A stretch of DNA of 64,000 bases from Vogesella indigofera (GCF_003633895.1 NZ_RBID01000015.1:124001-188000); one strand, 5' to 3'; numbered from the stretch's first letter, positions 1 to 9,615 are shown. Program-made: numbers and translations. The notes: generated by a model from the letters alone, not told the origin.

Positions 1-287
1 ACCACCTGTCCGGCGAGGACATCTTCTACCCGGAGCTGACCGGTCTGGTGCACATCTCCGGCGTGGAATCGACCGAGCTGGCCGACAACCAGATGCGTGA
101 CGGCCACCGCGTGCTGGTCGGCGATGCCGACCGCCTGGGCAACCTGCGCCAGCTGGCCATCCTGCTGCAGCGCGGCTACGACGGCGTAGTGTCGTTCGAG
201 CCGTTTGCCGCCGAGATCATGGAAGCCAGCGACAGCGAAGCGCTGCTGCGCAGCAGCATGGACTACATCCGCCACTCGCTGACCTGA
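1..287 (+). CDS. Sugar phosphate isomerase/epimerase, TIM barrel (5' partial)
   Basis: Only the C-terminal 94 codons are inside the window, read in the frame that starts at base 3, and the gene begins upstream. The visible part contains a metal-binding-type strand (LVHISGVES), a GHRVLVGDAD segment and a final VSFEPFAAEI stretch, as in xylose-isomerase-like TIM-barrel proteins of the IolI/IolE/Hyi group. These interconvert keto sugars or inosose intermediates. It is followed 89 bp later on the same strand by an inositol-dehydrogenase-type gene, so a role in cyclitol or sugar catabolism is inferred. The exact substrate cannot be told from a fragment. The ORF ends in TGA just before a hairpin built from two copies of the dispersed GTTGGCCGCA word. 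Confidence 0.7.
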   Translation, partial: HLSGEDIFYPELTGLVHISGVESTELADNQMRDGHRVLVGDADRLGNLRQLAILLQRGYDGVVSFEPFAAEIMEASDSEALLRSSMDYIRHSLT

Positions 288-300
288 GCCGCAACACCAC

Positions 301-331
301 AAGGTTGGCCGCAAGCCATGCGGCCAACCTT
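301..331. repeat. Inverted pair of the GTTGGCCGCA word (hairpin)
   Basis: Two copies of the word, AAGGTTGGCCGCA at 301-313 and its exact complement at 319-331, form a 13-bp stem with a 5-base loop. It lies 13 bp after the stop of the upstream isomerase gene. There is no T-run after it, so it is at best a weak terminator or mRNA end stabiliser. Confidence 0.8.
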
Positions 332-364
332 GACCCGACAGCAACAACAGCAGCAACCACATAG

Positions 365-1390
<1,026 letters not shown>

Positions 1391-1396
1391 GCATCA

Positions 1397-1524
1397 GTTC
1401 ACGATCTGCGGTGCGTCGGCGATACGGCGTTGAAAGTGTCTTCGAAATGCTCATTGACTTCATGTCAATTCCGCTTCCTCAGCCGCTTTCGCCTTGTCTC
1501 GCCTTAGCTCGCAAGATCGTGAGC
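1397..1524 (+). repeat. Dispersed structured repeat, family 1, copy 1
   Basis: This 128-bp element is bounded by imperfect inverted termini, GTTCACGATC on the left and GATCGTGAGC on the right. Internally it reads GCGATACGGCGTTGAAA, then an apical hairpin (ATTGAC / GTCAAT), then CCGCTTCCTCAGCCG and CGCCTTGTCTCGC. Two further copies are at 12631-12772 and 35990-36118. Confidence 0.85.
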
Positions 1525-1733
1525 CAGCCAAGGTATTAACAGCCGCCGGCTGCCGCACGATCCCTGTCAGGGTGACGGCAGCCGGCGCGCTGTTGCGTGA
1601 CAGGTACAATAAACAGCTGGTCAAAATTTTCTATTAAATTAGTATTTGAGAAATTAATTTCTAAATATATACTGCGCTGACAACACAGGCCCGCCCGTCA
1701 GGGTGTCAGCGCAGAATGGTCTGCGCATGGCCA

Positions 1734-1836
1734 GAGCCGCTAATAAAGCACCTGAGTCAAGGCGCGCCGCCGCAGACAGTACAACTAAGTACGGCAAGGC
1801 GGCGCAACGCAGGATCAGGGGTTTTATTAGCGGCTC
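1734..1836. repeat. Palindromic 103-bp element, family 2, copy 1
   Basis: The element has perfect 14-bp inverted termini (GAGCCGCTAATAAA at 1734-1747 and its complement at 1823-1836) and a largely self-complementary interior (CCTGAGTCAAGGCGCG ... GCAGGATCAGG). A second copy is at 28442-28552. It carries no coding capacity and looks like a MITE or a structured intergenic repeat. Confidence 0.8.
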
Positions 1837-1855
1837 GACAACCCCGGAGACCACC

Positions 1856-2842
1856 ATGATCGACGTAGCTTTGTTCGGCGCTGGCCGTATCGGCAAGATT
1901 CACGCGGCCAACCTGTTTGCGCACCAAGGCGTGCGCCTGAAATACGTGGTGGACACCCACGCGCCGTCCGCCGCCGCGCTGGCCGAACAATACGGCGCCA
2001 GCGTCACCGACACCGACACCGCGCTGAACGACAGCAACGTCGGCGCCGTCATCATCGCCAGCAGCACCGACACCCATGCCGAACTGATCCTGCGCGCCGC
2101 CGCCGCCGGCAAGGCCATCTTCTGCGAAAAACCGGTCGATCTGGACCTCGCCCGTGCCCGCGACTGCGCCGCCGCGGTGGCTGAGGCCAAGGTGCCGTGC
2201 CTGATCGGCTTCCAGCGCCGCTACGACCCGACCTTTGCCTCAGTCAAGGCACGCATCGACGCCGGCGAAATCGGCAGCCCGGAAATGCTGATCGTCACCA
2301 GCCGCGACCCGGGCGCCCCGCCGGTGGACTACATCAAGCGCTCCGGCGGCATCTTCAAGGACATGCTGATCCACGACTTCGACATCTGCCGCTGGATCCT
2401 GGCCGACGAAGTGGTGAGCGTGCACGCCAGCGCCAGCGTGCTGACCGACCCGGCCATTGCCGACGCCGGCGACGCCGACTGCACCGCAGTGACCCTGCGC
2501 ACCAGGAGCGGCCGCCTGTGCCAGATCAACACCACCCGCCGCGCCGCCTACGGCTACGACCAGCGCTTCGAGGTGCAGGGCAGCCTCGGCATGCTGCAGG
2601 CCGGCAACCACCGCCCGACCGAAGTCACCGCCTTTGGCAGCAAGCAGGTGGCCACCGACCTGCCGGAACACTTCTTCCTGGAACGCTACCAGGCCGCCTA
2701 CGCCGGCGAGATGGCGCACTTCTTCCGCGTCATTACCCAGGGCGAGACGCCGCGCACCACGGTAGAGGACGGCGTGAAGGCGCTGGAACTGGCCGACGCC
2801 GCCACCCGCTCGTGGCAGGAAGGCCGCGTCATCGCCCTGTAA
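1856..2842 (+). CDS. Gfo/Idh/MocA family dehydrogenase, inositol dehydrogenase-like (paralog 2)
   Basis: The product has 328 aa. The start at 1856 is chosen because the protein then begins directly with the Rossmann strand MIDVALFGAGRIG and a GGAG motif lies about 6 bp upstream. An earlier in-frame start at 1703 would translate a palindromic repeat. Motifs are GAGRIG at residues 8-13, FCEKP with K92, and KDMLIHDFDICRW, giving Asp169 and His173 at the catalytic positions. It therefore keeps the K-D-H set of inositol dehydrogenases. It is the second of three tandem paralogs and may act on a different inositol isomer such as scyllo- or chiro-inositol; that specificity is inference. Confidence 0.8.
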   Translation: MIDVALFGAGRIGKIHAANLFAHQGVRLKYVVDTHAPSAAALAEQYGASVTDTDTALNDSNVGAVIIASSTDTHAELILRAAAAGKAIFCEKPVDLDLARARDCAAAVAEAKVPCLIGFQRRYDPTFASVKARIDAGEIGSPEMLIVTSRDPGAPPVDYIKRSGGIFKDMLIHDFDICRWILADEVVSVHASASVLTDPAIADAGDADCTAVTLRTRSGRLCQINTTRRAAYGYDQRFEVQGSLGMLQAGNHRPTEVTAFGSKQVATDLPEHFFLERYQAAYAGEMAHFFRVITQGETPRTTVEDGVKALELADAATRSWQEGRVIAL

Positions 2843-2986
2843 ATCATTGCCATACCTGCTTGCAAGCTCAGCCAAACCCGGAGCTGTCGCGTGACAGCGG
2901 CCTGCATCGCCGCTCATGGACGATAGGAACGGCAGCGCCGCGCTTGGCGCAAGCAGGGCTGGCGCCCCATGCATAAGGACAGACCC

Positions 2987-4000
2987 GTGACTACAGTACG
3001 TATCGCCATCGTCGGCCTCGGCCGTCTTGGCCGCCGCCATGCGGCCAACCTGCAACAAACCCACGGCGCGCAGCTCGTTGCCGCCTGCAGCCCGGTCGCC
3101 GAGGAGCGCGACTGGGCCGCCACCGCCCTGCCCGGCGTGACTCTGTATGCCGACTACGCCGAGGTGCTGGCCAATGCGGACGTCGACGCCGTGTTCCTGG
3201 TCACCCCCACCTCGCTGCACGCCGCGCAGATCATCGCCGCGCTGAAGGCCGGCAAGCACGTGTTCTGCGAAAAGCCGCTGGCACTGAACGTGGAAGACTG
3301 CCTGGCGGTGGAAGAGGAAGCCGCGCGTCACCCGCAGCTGAAGGTGATGATCGGCTTCGTGCGCCGCTTCGACGCCAGCTACCGCGACGCCGCCGCCAAA
3401 CTGGCCGCCGGCAGCGTCGGCCGCCCCTACCTGCTGCGCTCGCAGACCTGCGACCGCAACGACGAGAGCGGCTTCTTCGTGCGCTTCTCCGCCAGCAGCG
3501 GCGGCATCTTCATGGATTGCAGCATCCACGACATCGACCTCGCGCGCTGGCTGCTGGGCAACCCCAAGCCCAAACGGGTGTGGGCCACCGGCACCAATGC
3601 GCTGCATCCGGCGCTGGCCGAGCATCAGGACGTGGACAACGGCGTGGCGATGTGCGAGTTCGAGGGCGGCCAGCTGGCCTGCTTCTACGCCTCGCGCACC
3701 CAGGCGCACGGCCACGAGACGCTGACCGAGATCTTCGCCAGCGAAGGCCGTCTGAGCGTGGGTGCCAACCCGCGCGCCAACCGGGTGGAGATCAGCGACG
3801 CGCACGGCGTGCGCAACGAGTGCGTGCAGGACTTCTACCAGCGCTTTGCCGACGCCTTCGTCACCGAGGCGCAGGTATTCGTCGACACCATCCGCGACAA
3901 CCGCCCGTCGCCGGTGACGCTGGCCGACGCGCGCGAGGCCACCCGCATCGGCCTCGCCATCACCCTGGCGTTCCGCAGCGGCGAGGCGGTCAGCCTGTAA
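2987..4000 (+). CDS. Gfo/Idh/MocA family dehydrogenase, inositol dehydrogenase-like (paralog 3)
   Basis: The product has 337 aa from a GTG start at 2987, preferred because AAGGA lies 7 bp upstream and the protein then starts MTTVRIAIVGLGRLG. An ATG at 2969 would add six residues. Motifs are GLGRLG at 10-15, FCEKPL with K96, and GGIFMDCSIHDIDLARW with Asp177 and His181, so all three catalytic positions of the family are kept. A strong hairpin terminator follows at 4019-4050, which closes the dehydrogenase cluster. The three paralogs differ clearly in sequence, so this is an old gene family and not a recent tandem duplication. The substrate is unknown; cyclitols or sugar derivatives are likely. 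Confidence 0.8.
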   Translation: MTTVRIAIVGLGRLGRRHAANLQQTHGAQLVAACSPVAEERDWAATALPGVTLYADYAEVLANADVDAVFLVTPTSLHAAQIIAALKAGKHVFCEKPLALNVEDCLAVEEEAARHPQLKVMIGFVRRFDASYRDAAAKLAAGSVGRPYLLRSQTCDRNDESGFFVRFSASSGGIFMDCSIHDIDLARWLLGNPKPKRVWATGTNALHPALAEHQDVDNGVAMCEFEGGQLACFYASRTQAHGHETLTEIFASEGRLSVGANPRANRVEISDAHGVRNECVQDFYQRFADAFVTEAQVFVDTIRDNRPSPVTLADAREATRIGLAITLAFRSGEAVSL

Positions 4001-4018
4001 GCACGCCAGCACGCAAGA

Positions 4019-4050
4019 CGCCCGCCGGCATTGATCCCGGCGGGCGTTTT
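4019..4050 (+). terminator. Rho-independent terminator after the dehydrogenase cluster
   Basis: The stem CGCCCGCCGG / CCGGCGGGCG has a short loop (cattgatc) and is followed by TTTT. It lies 19 bp after the stop of the third dehydrogenase gene. Confidence 0.85.
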
Positions 4051-4150
4051 CTGTTTGCTGCGGCAGCGCCTGGCGCCGTTCATGCAGGCCGCGACGCCAG
4101 ACGGTGCCGCCAGACGGCGACGCGGCAAGCACCACGCCGCCGCAGCGGCC

Positions 4151-4435
4151 TCAGTCCGGCTGCCACACGATCTGCAGTGGCGCCTGCCGCGTAATCAGCG
4201 CCAGATGGCTGTCCAGCACCGCCATCACCTGTTGCACCTGTGCCAGGCTTTCCCCGCTGCTGCGCAGGCGCAGCCCGGCCGCGTCGCTTTCCAGCACGCA
4301 GTTGCCGTAAGGGAAACAGACCTGCCCGCGCTGCGCGTCGAATTCCACCGGCACCTTGCGGGCAAAGTGCTTGCACAGTTTGAACAGATAGGTGCCGGCG
4401 TGCGGCGTGGCCACCAATGCGTGGTAGTGAATCAT
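4151..4435 (-). CDS. DUF2218 domain protein
   Basis: This 94-aa protein matches the DUF2218 pattern: an N-terminal HALVATPHAGTYLFKLCKHFARK followed by a VEFD segment, a CFPYGNCVL strand, and a C-terminal LQIVWQP. Members of this family are small soluble proteins often encoded beside siderophore or iron transport genes, and their molecular function is not established. It is the last gene of the minus-strand iron-uptake operon. Its ATG overlaps the TGA of the ATPase gene by 4 bp (ATGA), so translation is coupled. Confidence 0.75.
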   Translation of the reverse strand: MIHYHALVATPHAGTYLFKLCKHFARKVPVEFDAQRGQVCFPYGNCVLESDAAGLRLRSSGESLAQVQQVMAVLDSHLALITRQAPLQIVWQPD

Positions 4436-5229
4436 GACGGTAATGCCTCCAGGTGGGTTTCAGGTAGCAGCTGGTCGACGATCAGCTGCGCTCTCCCTTG
4501 CGAGCAGGGTTCGATACGGGCGGAGATGCCATACACCCGCCGCAGCAGTGCCGCGTCCAGCACCGCGTCCGGCGCGCCATCCGCCTGCAGGCGGCCGCCG
4601 GCCAGTACCAGCACCCGGTCGCAGGCGCGCAGCGCGAGGTTGAGGTCGTGCAGCGCGATCACGCCGATCGCGCTGCGCTGGCGCACGTCCTCCCCGACGG
4701 CGCCCAGCACCGCCAGCTGCCAGCGCAGGTCCAGCGCGCTGGTCGGCTCGTCCAGCAGCAACAGCCGTGGCTGGCGCGCCAGCACCTGCGCCAGTGCCAC
4801 CATCTGGCGCTGGCCGCCGGACAGGGTGTCCAGCCGCTGCATGGCCAGCGTCAGCAGCCCCAGCCGGCGGAGCACGGCATCGATGCGCGTTTCCGCCTCG
4901 CGCCGGCCGACGCCGTTGGCCAGCAGCCCGCCCAGCAACAATTCGTAAGGCGACAGCCCCACGCTCTGCGGCAGGCTTTGCGGCAGCAGCGCCACCTGCC
5001 GGCTGCGCTGGCGCAGCGGCAGTGCGGACAGCGGCACCTCGTCCAGCAGCAGCTGCCCGCTGGATGGCAGCAGGCCGGCCAGCGCATGGATCAGGGTGGA
5101 CTTGCCGGCGCCGTTGGGGCCGACCAGCGCGGTGAGGCTGCCGGCGGCCAGCGGCGTGGCCAGGCTGACATCCTCGACGATGCAGCGTCGCTGGCGCTGC
5201 ACGCTGAGTGCGGTGATCTGCAGGCTCAT
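4432..5229 (-). CDS. ABC transporter ATP-binding protein, iron-ligand uptake (FecE/FhuC type)
   Basis: This 265-aa protein energises the import of a ferric siderophore, heme or cobalamin-type ligand through the FecCD permease encoded just upstream. Walker A GPNGAGKST is at residues 37-45, the Q-loop (LLPQ) at 81-84, the signature LSGGQ at 136-140 and Walker B LLLLDEP at 157-162, followed by the SALD D-loop and the IALHD switch histidine. The start at 5229 overlaps the end of the permease gene by 4 bp. A longer reading of this frame to 6186 runs antisense-free through the permease gene in another frame and is not real. It acts at the inner membrane. Confidence 0.93.
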   Translation of the reverse strand: MSLQITALSVQRQRRCIVEDVSLATPLAAGSLTALVGPNGAGKSTLIHALAGLLPSSGQLLLDEVPLSALPLRQRSRQVALLPQSLPQSVGLSPYELLLGGLLANGVGRREAETRIDAVLRRLGLLTLAMQRLDTLSGGQRQMVALAQVLARQPRLLLLDEPTSALDLRWQLAVLGAVGEDVRQRSAIGVIALHDLNLALRACDRVLVLAGGRLQADGAPDAVLDAALLRRVYGISARIEPCSQGRAQLIVDQLLPETHLEALPS

Positions 5230-6296
5230 GCGGCGGCCCTCCGTCCCAGAATCAGCAGCATGAAGGCCGGCACCCCGACCAGCGCGGTGACGATGCCGAT
5301 GGGCACGATCAGCCCCGGGATCAGCGACTTGCTGGCAATGGAGGCCAGCGACAGCATCAGCGCGCCGCACAGCGTACTGGCCGGCAGGAAGTAGCGATGC
5401 TGCTCGCCCACCAGCAAGCGGGCGATGTGCGGCCCGACCAGGCCGACAAAGCCGATGGTGCCGACAAAGCACAGCGCCACCGCGGTCAGCAGGCTGACTT
5501 CCACCAGGCAGGCACGGCGCACGCGCGCCACGTCCACGCCCAGGCTTTCCGCCTGCGCCTCGCCGCTGCGTAGCAGGGTCAGCGCCCAGGCGCGGCGCAT
5601 CGCCAGGCCAAAGCACAGCAGCAGGGTGACCGCCACCAGCAGCACGTTGGGCCAGCTTGCCCGCCCCAGGCTGCCCATGCTCCAGAACACGATCTGCTCC
5701 AGCGCATTGCTGTCGGCCAGAAAGTGCATCAGCGACACCAGCGCCTCCAGCGCGAACATCAGCGCGATACCGAACAGCACCAGCGAGTGGCTGCCGCCGC
5801 CGTGCCAGCGCAGCAGCAACAGGATCAGCCCGGTGGACAGCAGCGCCATCAAAAAGGCGCACAGCGGGGTCAGCAGCTCGACCGGCAGCCACGGCAGCAC
5901 CGGCACGAACACGATGGCCATCGCGGCACCCAGCGTGGCGGCCGCCGCCAGCCCCAGTGTGAACGGGCTGGCCAGCGGGTTGTTGAGCACCGTCTGCATC
6001 TGTGCGCCGGCAAGGCCCAGCGCGGCGCCGACCACCAGCGCCATGCAGGTGTACGGCAGGCGCACATCGAACAGGATCACCCGGTCGGCAATCTCCAGCG
6101 ATTCCGGGGCCAGCAGCCCCTGCACGATGTCGCGCAGCGGTAAGCCGGACGGGCCGGTGCCAATGTCCCACAGCAGGCTCAGGCACAGCGCGGCCCCCAG
6201 CAGCAGCAATACCGCGGCGCGGCGCAGGTTGGCACGGTGGTAGCGTTGCGCCAGCGACAGCGGCGCATCCAGGGCAAGGGCAAGTGTCGTGCTCAT
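5226..6296 (-). CDS. FecCD-family ABC transporter permease
   Basis: This 356-aa inner-membrane permease of the FecCD/BtuC type transports iron-siderophore complexes or similar ligands. Many hydrophobic segments are visible, starting with AAVLLLLGAALCLSLLW. Family landmarks include VRLPYTCMALVVGAALGLAGAQMQTVLNNPLASPFTLG and, near the end, GTIGFVGLVGPHIAR and GVPAFMLLIL. The ATG at 6296 overlaps the stop of the binding-protein gene by 4 bp; an upstream extension to 6404 would lie inside that gene. A single permease gene is present, so the transporter would work as a homodimer. Confidence 0.92.
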   Translation of the reverse strand: MSTTLALALDAPLSLAQRYHRANLRRAAVLLLLGAALCLSLLWDIGTGPSGLPLRDIVQGLLAPESLEIADRVILFDVRLPYTCMALVVGAALGLAGAQMQTVLNNPLASPFTLGLAAAATLGAAMAIVFVPVLPWLPVELLTPLCAFLMALLSTGLILLLLRWHGGGSHSLVLFGIALMFALEALVSLMHFLADSNALEQIVFWSMGSLGRASWPNVLLVAVTLLLCFGLAMRRAWALTLLRSGEAQAESLGVDVARVRRACLVEVSLLTAVALCFVGTIGFVGLVGPHIARLLVGEQHRYFLPASTLCGALMLSLASIASKSLIPGLIVPIGIVTALVGVPAFMLLILGRRAAA

Positions 6297-7402
6297 AGCT
6301 GCGTCCAGTAGGTGCCGTTGAGCGCGACCGGCTGGAAGCGCTGGTAGAAACGCCGGAGGGTATCTTCCGGCTGCAGGTCGGCCATTTCCTGCGGGTACAG
6401 CCATTTCGCCATCGCCTGCAGGCCGATGATGTTCTGAGCGGAGTAGTTGTAGTGGTGCCAGATGGCGAAAGCGCGCTTGCCGGCCACCGCCTTCAGCTGC
6501 GGGAAGCCGGGGCGACCCAGCACCTTGCGCAGGCTGGCGCGGGCGGTGGCGGCATCAATGCCGCTACCCAGCGCGATGGTGGGCACACCCCGCGCCACGC
6601 TGGCCGGATTGCCGATGGCGGTGCCGATATAGACCTCCGGCTGCGCCTTGAGCAGGAATTCCAGGTTGGCGGTGCCGTGCATGCCCGGCACCAGCTTGCC
6701 GGCGATATTGTGTCCGCCGGCGGCGTCCAGCAGCCGGCCGATCATGCCGTGGGTCATGGTTTCGCAGCATTCGCGGCTCAGCCCGACGCGGCTTTCGAGG
6801 AACACCGTCGGCTGGCGGCGCGTCAGTTTCAGGCGCTGGCGTACCTTGTCCATCTCGGCCTGGTAAAAGGCGATGAACTCGGCCGCCTCCTGCTGGCGGC
6901 CCAGCGCCTGGCCCAGCACCTCGACACTGCGCACCGTGTGCAGCAGCGGGTCGCGGGTAAAGTCGACATAGAGCACGGTAATGCCGGCCGCCTGCAGCCG
7001 CTTCAGCGTGACATGGTCGTTGACGTCGGGGCCGTGGCCGCTGAGGCTGAAAATCGCCAGGTCAGGCTTCAGCGCGATGGCCTGTTCCGCGCTGAAGGTG
7101 GCGGCGCTGGTCTTGCCCAGGCGCACCACCTTGTCCAGCGCCGGGAAGCGCTGGCGGTACTGTGCGTAGCCGGCCGGGTCCAGCTGCTCGAAATCGCCGA
7201 GCATGCCGACCACCCGCTGCGGCAGTTGCTGTTTCTCCAGAATGGCGAGGGTGGTCAGCATGCGCCCCTCGCCGAGGATGATGCGGCCAACCTTGGCCGG
7301 CAGCGTCACCTGGCGGCCAGCCAGATCGGTGACGCTGGCCGCCAGCGTCAGCGTGGACAGCGTCAGCCCCAGCGCGAGGGCCATCCCTTTCAGATAATTC
7401 AT
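6293..7402 (-). CDS. Periplasmic iron-ligand binding protein of an ABC transporter
   Basis: The product has 369 aa. An N-terminal signal peptide (MNYLKGMALALGLTLSTLTLAAS, cleavage near residue 22) is followed by the periplasmic binding protein fold of the FecB/BtuF type: VTDLAGRQVTLPAKVGRIIL at the mature N-terminus and GHGPDVNDHVTLKRLQAAGITVLYVD in the first lobe. It captures the ligand delivered by the TonB-dependent receptor encoded 56 bp upstream and hands it to the permease. The ligand cannot be named from sequence. Ferric siderophore is most likely, given the receptor, the Fur-like box and the DUF2218 gene. Confidence 0.88.
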   Translation of the reverse strand: MNYLKGMALALGLTLSTLTLAASVTDLAGRQVTLPAKVGRIILGEGRMLTTLAILEKQQLPQRVVGMLGDFEQLDPAGYAQYRQRFPALDKVVRLGKTSAATFSAEQAIALKPDLAIFSLSGHGPDVNDHVTLKRLQAAGITVLYVDFTRDPLLHTVRSVEVLGQALGRQQEAAEFIAFYQAEMDKVRQRLKLTRRQPTVFLESRVGLSRECCETMTHGMIGRLLDAAGGHNIAGKLVPGMHGTANLEFLLKAQPEVYIGTAIGNPASVARGVPTIALGSGIDAATARASLRKVLGRPGFPQLKAVAGKRAFAIWHHYNYSAQNIIGLQAMAKWLYPQEMADLQPEDTLRRFYQRFQPVALNGTYWTQL

Positions 7403-7458
7403 TGCAGCTCCAATAGCCTGGCCCCGGCATGGGCCGGGGCGTGGGGTTGGTGGAAGGA

Positions 7459-9456
7459 TCAGTAGCGGTAGGTGGCCTGCAGGCGCACGTCACGGCCGGC
7501 TTCCGGGTAGCCCAGCACGCGCTGCTGGTAGACCTGGTAGGCGTAGGTGGTGTGATCGTAGTAGTGCTTGTTGAGCAGGTTCTTCACCGCCAGGTTGAGG
7601 GTCAGCGTGTCCTTATGCAGCGGCCGCCAGTTGATATAGATATCGTGGACGCCGTAGCCCTGCTTGGTGCGGCTGACGCCGACAGCGGCGCCGACCGGAC
7701 GGTAGGCCAGCGATTCGACGAAACGACCGCTCCAGCCGAAGTCCATGTTGTAGGCCGGCAAGTCGTAGCTGGCGTGCAGCACCCAGGTGCGCCCGCTGCT
7801 GGAACCCAGCCCCAGATCACCATCGTAGAACGGCTTGTCGTTGAGGCGCGGCTTGCTGTGCGCCACCGACAGCCCGGTGGTCAGCGCGCCGCTGCGGTAT
7901 TCGGCGCCCAGCTCGTAACCCTTGATGCGCGCGTCGCCGGCATTGTCGCGGCAGCCGGCCGGCGCCCCGGCGCAAGCCATCGAGGTGATGAAGTTCTTGA
8001 TGTCCTGCTGGTAGACATTACCCGACAGGCTGAGACCGCCCCGGTCGAAACGGAAACCCAGCTCGCTGTTGCTGGCCTTTTCCGGATCGATGTCGCTGGC
8101 GTTTTTCCAGCGCGCGATATCGAGCATGAACGCCTCTTTCGGGCCGACCCCGCGCAGCGCGCGCGAGTGGCCGGCGCTCAGCTTCAGGCTGTCCAGCACC
8201 TGCCAGCTGATACCGGCACTGGGGCTGAAGCCGCTGCTGTTGTAGCGCTGCCGGTGATTGTCGGTGTACTCGTAGTCGTCAAAGCGCACGCCAGCCGATA
8301 CGGTGACCGGATCAAAATCAAGCAGGCTTTCGACATAGCCGCCCATGACGCCCAGGCTCTCGGTGCCACTGCCGGTCAGGCCGTAAGGATTGGCAATGTT
8401 GCGCGCCGCGGTGTCTTCCTCGCGCCAGTTCAGGCCGTACTTCAGCACGTGCGCGCCCAGATAGCTGCGCAGGCCGACATCCATGCCGGTGGTGGTGATC
8501 TCCTCGCCATAGGTGCGGCCAACCTTGTTGGTGCGCTCCGACTCCACCACCGACTGGTAGACGGTGGCATCGACCTTGTCGACCACGCCCAGCTTGCCAC
8601 CCTGGTAGCGCAGCGTGGCGGTGTCCCGTGTCAGGCGCTGCGGGATCGGGTCGTTGGGCAGCTGCGGATTGGCGAATACCGGCATCATGTTGGCGCGCGC
8701 GTTGCGGATACCCTCGTCGTTGCTGTGCTGGTAGGAGGCGCTGAGGCGATGCTCCGGCGACAGCGTGAAACCGAACTTGGCCAGCAGGTTCTGCTGCTCG
8801 GTCGCCGAGTTGTCGATCAGCTGGCCATCACCGCTCTTGTAGTTCTGCGTTTCCAGCAGGCTGCCCGACACCAGGCCGTCAAAACGTTCGTCCAGCTGCC
8901 CGGCCACGGTGGCCATGCTGCGCCAGCCCTTGTTACTGGACCAGCCGCCGGTCAGCGCCATCGCAAAATCGCGGCCGTCGCGCAGCATGTCGCGCGCGTC
9001 GATGGTTTCCAGGCGGATGGCGCCGCCCAGCGCGCCCGGACCGGCGCTGGCCGCGGCGGTGCCCTTCTCCACTTCCACCGTTTTCAGCAGCTGCGGATCG
9101 ATCACCAGCGCACTCTGGTGGTGATAGACCTTGCCGTTGATCTGCGCGCCGTCGACGCTGAGGTTCAGCATCGACTCTTCCATGCCGCGGATGTACACCT
9201 TCTGCGCAATCGCATTACCGCCACCGCCGACGCTGATCTCGCTGTCCTTGCGGTAGATGTCGCTGAGGTCGCGCGCCTGGCTGTCGGCCAGCTCGTCCTG
9301 GCGGATGGTCTTGTCCAGCGTCGGCGTTTTGGCGCTCACCACCACGGTGGGCAGCTGGCTGACGCCGTCTTCGGCGAGTGCGGCACTGCTCCAGCCGACA
9401 AGCAACATGACACTGAGCAGGGGCAGCCGGAACGGCGGGGGAAGAGTGTGAGTCAT
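7459..9456 (-). CDS. TonB-dependent outer-membrane receptor
   Basis: This 665-aa receptor starts at 9456 (MTHTLPPPF), giving a clean signal peptide that ends near Ala28 (AALA). A TonB-box-like stretch LPTVVVSAK follows, then the plug domain (RDLSDIYRKDSEISVGGGG, VYIRGMEESMLNLSVDG, VEKGTAAASAGPGALGGAI) and a beta-barrel ending in an aromatic residue (RLQATYRY), as expected for Bam insertion. An upstream in-frame start at 9528 lies inside the promoter and Fur-like box and is rejected. It imports a ferric ligand across the outer membrane using TonB energy. It heads a minus-strand operon with the binding protein, permease, ATPase and DUF2218 genes. No siderophore biosynthesis gene is in view, so use of a foreign siderophore is plausible. 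Confidence 0.92.
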   Translation of the reverse strand: MTHTLPPPFRLPLLSVMLLVGWSSAALAEDGVSQLPTVVVSAKTPTLDKTIRQDELADSQARDLSDIYRKDSEISVGGGGNAIAQKVYIRGMEESMLNLSVDGAQINGKVYHHQSALVIDPQLLKTVEVEKGTAAASAGPGALGGAIRLETIDARDMLRDGRDFAMALTGGWSSNKGWRSMATVAGQLDERFDGLVSGSLLETQNYKSGDGQLIDNSATEQQNLLAKFGFTLSPEHRLSASYQHSNDEGIRNARANMMPVFANPQLPNDPIPQRLTRDTATLRYQGGKLGVVDKVDATVYQSVVESERTNKVGRTYGEEITTTGMDVGLRSYLGAHVLKYGLNWREEDTAARNIANPYGLTGSGTESLGVMGGYVESLLDFDPVTVSAGVRFDDYEYTDNHRQRYNSSGFSPSAGISWQVLDSLKLSAGHSRALRGVGPKEAFMLDIARWKNASDIDPEKASNSELGFRFDRGGLSLSGNVYQQDIKNFITSMACAGAPAGCRDNAGDARIKGYELGAEYRSGALTTGLSVAHSKPRLNDKPFYDGDLGLGSSSGRTWVLHASYDLPAYNMDFGWSGRFVESLAYRPVGAAVGVSRTKQGYGVHDIYINWRPLHKDTLTLNLAVKNLLNKHYYDHTTYAYQVYQQRVLGYPEAGRDVRLQATYRY

Positions 9457-9507
9457 GGCAAAGCAGTCCTGTGCAAGAAATGCCGGCGATATGGCAGCAG
9501 CCGGCTT

Positions 9508-9526
9508 GTTATCAATAATCATTCTC
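9508..9526 (-). promoter_or_regulatory. Fur-box-like operator between the TonB receptor and the AraC regulator
   Basis: On the minus strand the 19 bases read GAGAATGATTATTGATAAC. They match 13 of 19 positions of the classic Fur consensus (GATAATGATAATCATTATC) by direct comparison. The site is 51 bp upstream of the receptor start and in the gap shared with the divergent PchR-like gene, so iron repression of both is likely. Confidence 0.7.
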
Positions 9527-9615
9527 AACTATAATTTTTCCACATCTCCCCCGCCGCGTCCTTTGCTTGCCAAAATAAAAGCTTTGCGCCACGGACAATC
9601 GACAGGACTCCCACC

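Larger units (their letters stand above)
1391..1855. other. Intergenic region with two structured repeats and an AT-rich promoter-like stretch
   Basis: This 465-bp gap has no convincing gene. It holds, in order, a copy of the 130-bp dispersed repeat (1397-1524), a GC-rich hairpin (GCCGGCTGCCG at 1545-1555 against its complement at 1576-1586), a very AT-rich stretch at about 1625-1675 that is the likely promoter region of the next gene, and a 103-bp palindromic element (1734-1836) ending 19 bp before the next start codon. An ORF start at 1703 in frame with the downstream gene runs through this last element and is rejected as the start. Confidence 0.7.

Noticed and set aside
1703-1855. 51-codon N-terminal extension of the second dehydrogenase
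   Set aside because: It would translate a palindromic repeat; the ATG at 1856 has a ribosome site and starts the Rossmann fold directly.
2240-4135. 631-codon minus-strand ORF across two dehydrogenase genes
   Set aside because: It crosses two unrelated genes and a terminator in antisense and shows the low-complexity composition typical of GC-rich shadows.
4432-6186. Single 584-codon ORF joining permease region and ATPase
   Set aside because: Only the last 265 codons match an ATPase; the earlier part is the permease gene read in a wrong frame. It is not a fusion protein.
7429-9534. 701-codon plus-strand ORF opposite the TonB receptor
   Set aside because: The minus strand encodes a full receptor with signal, plug and barrel; the plus reading has no recognisable domain.
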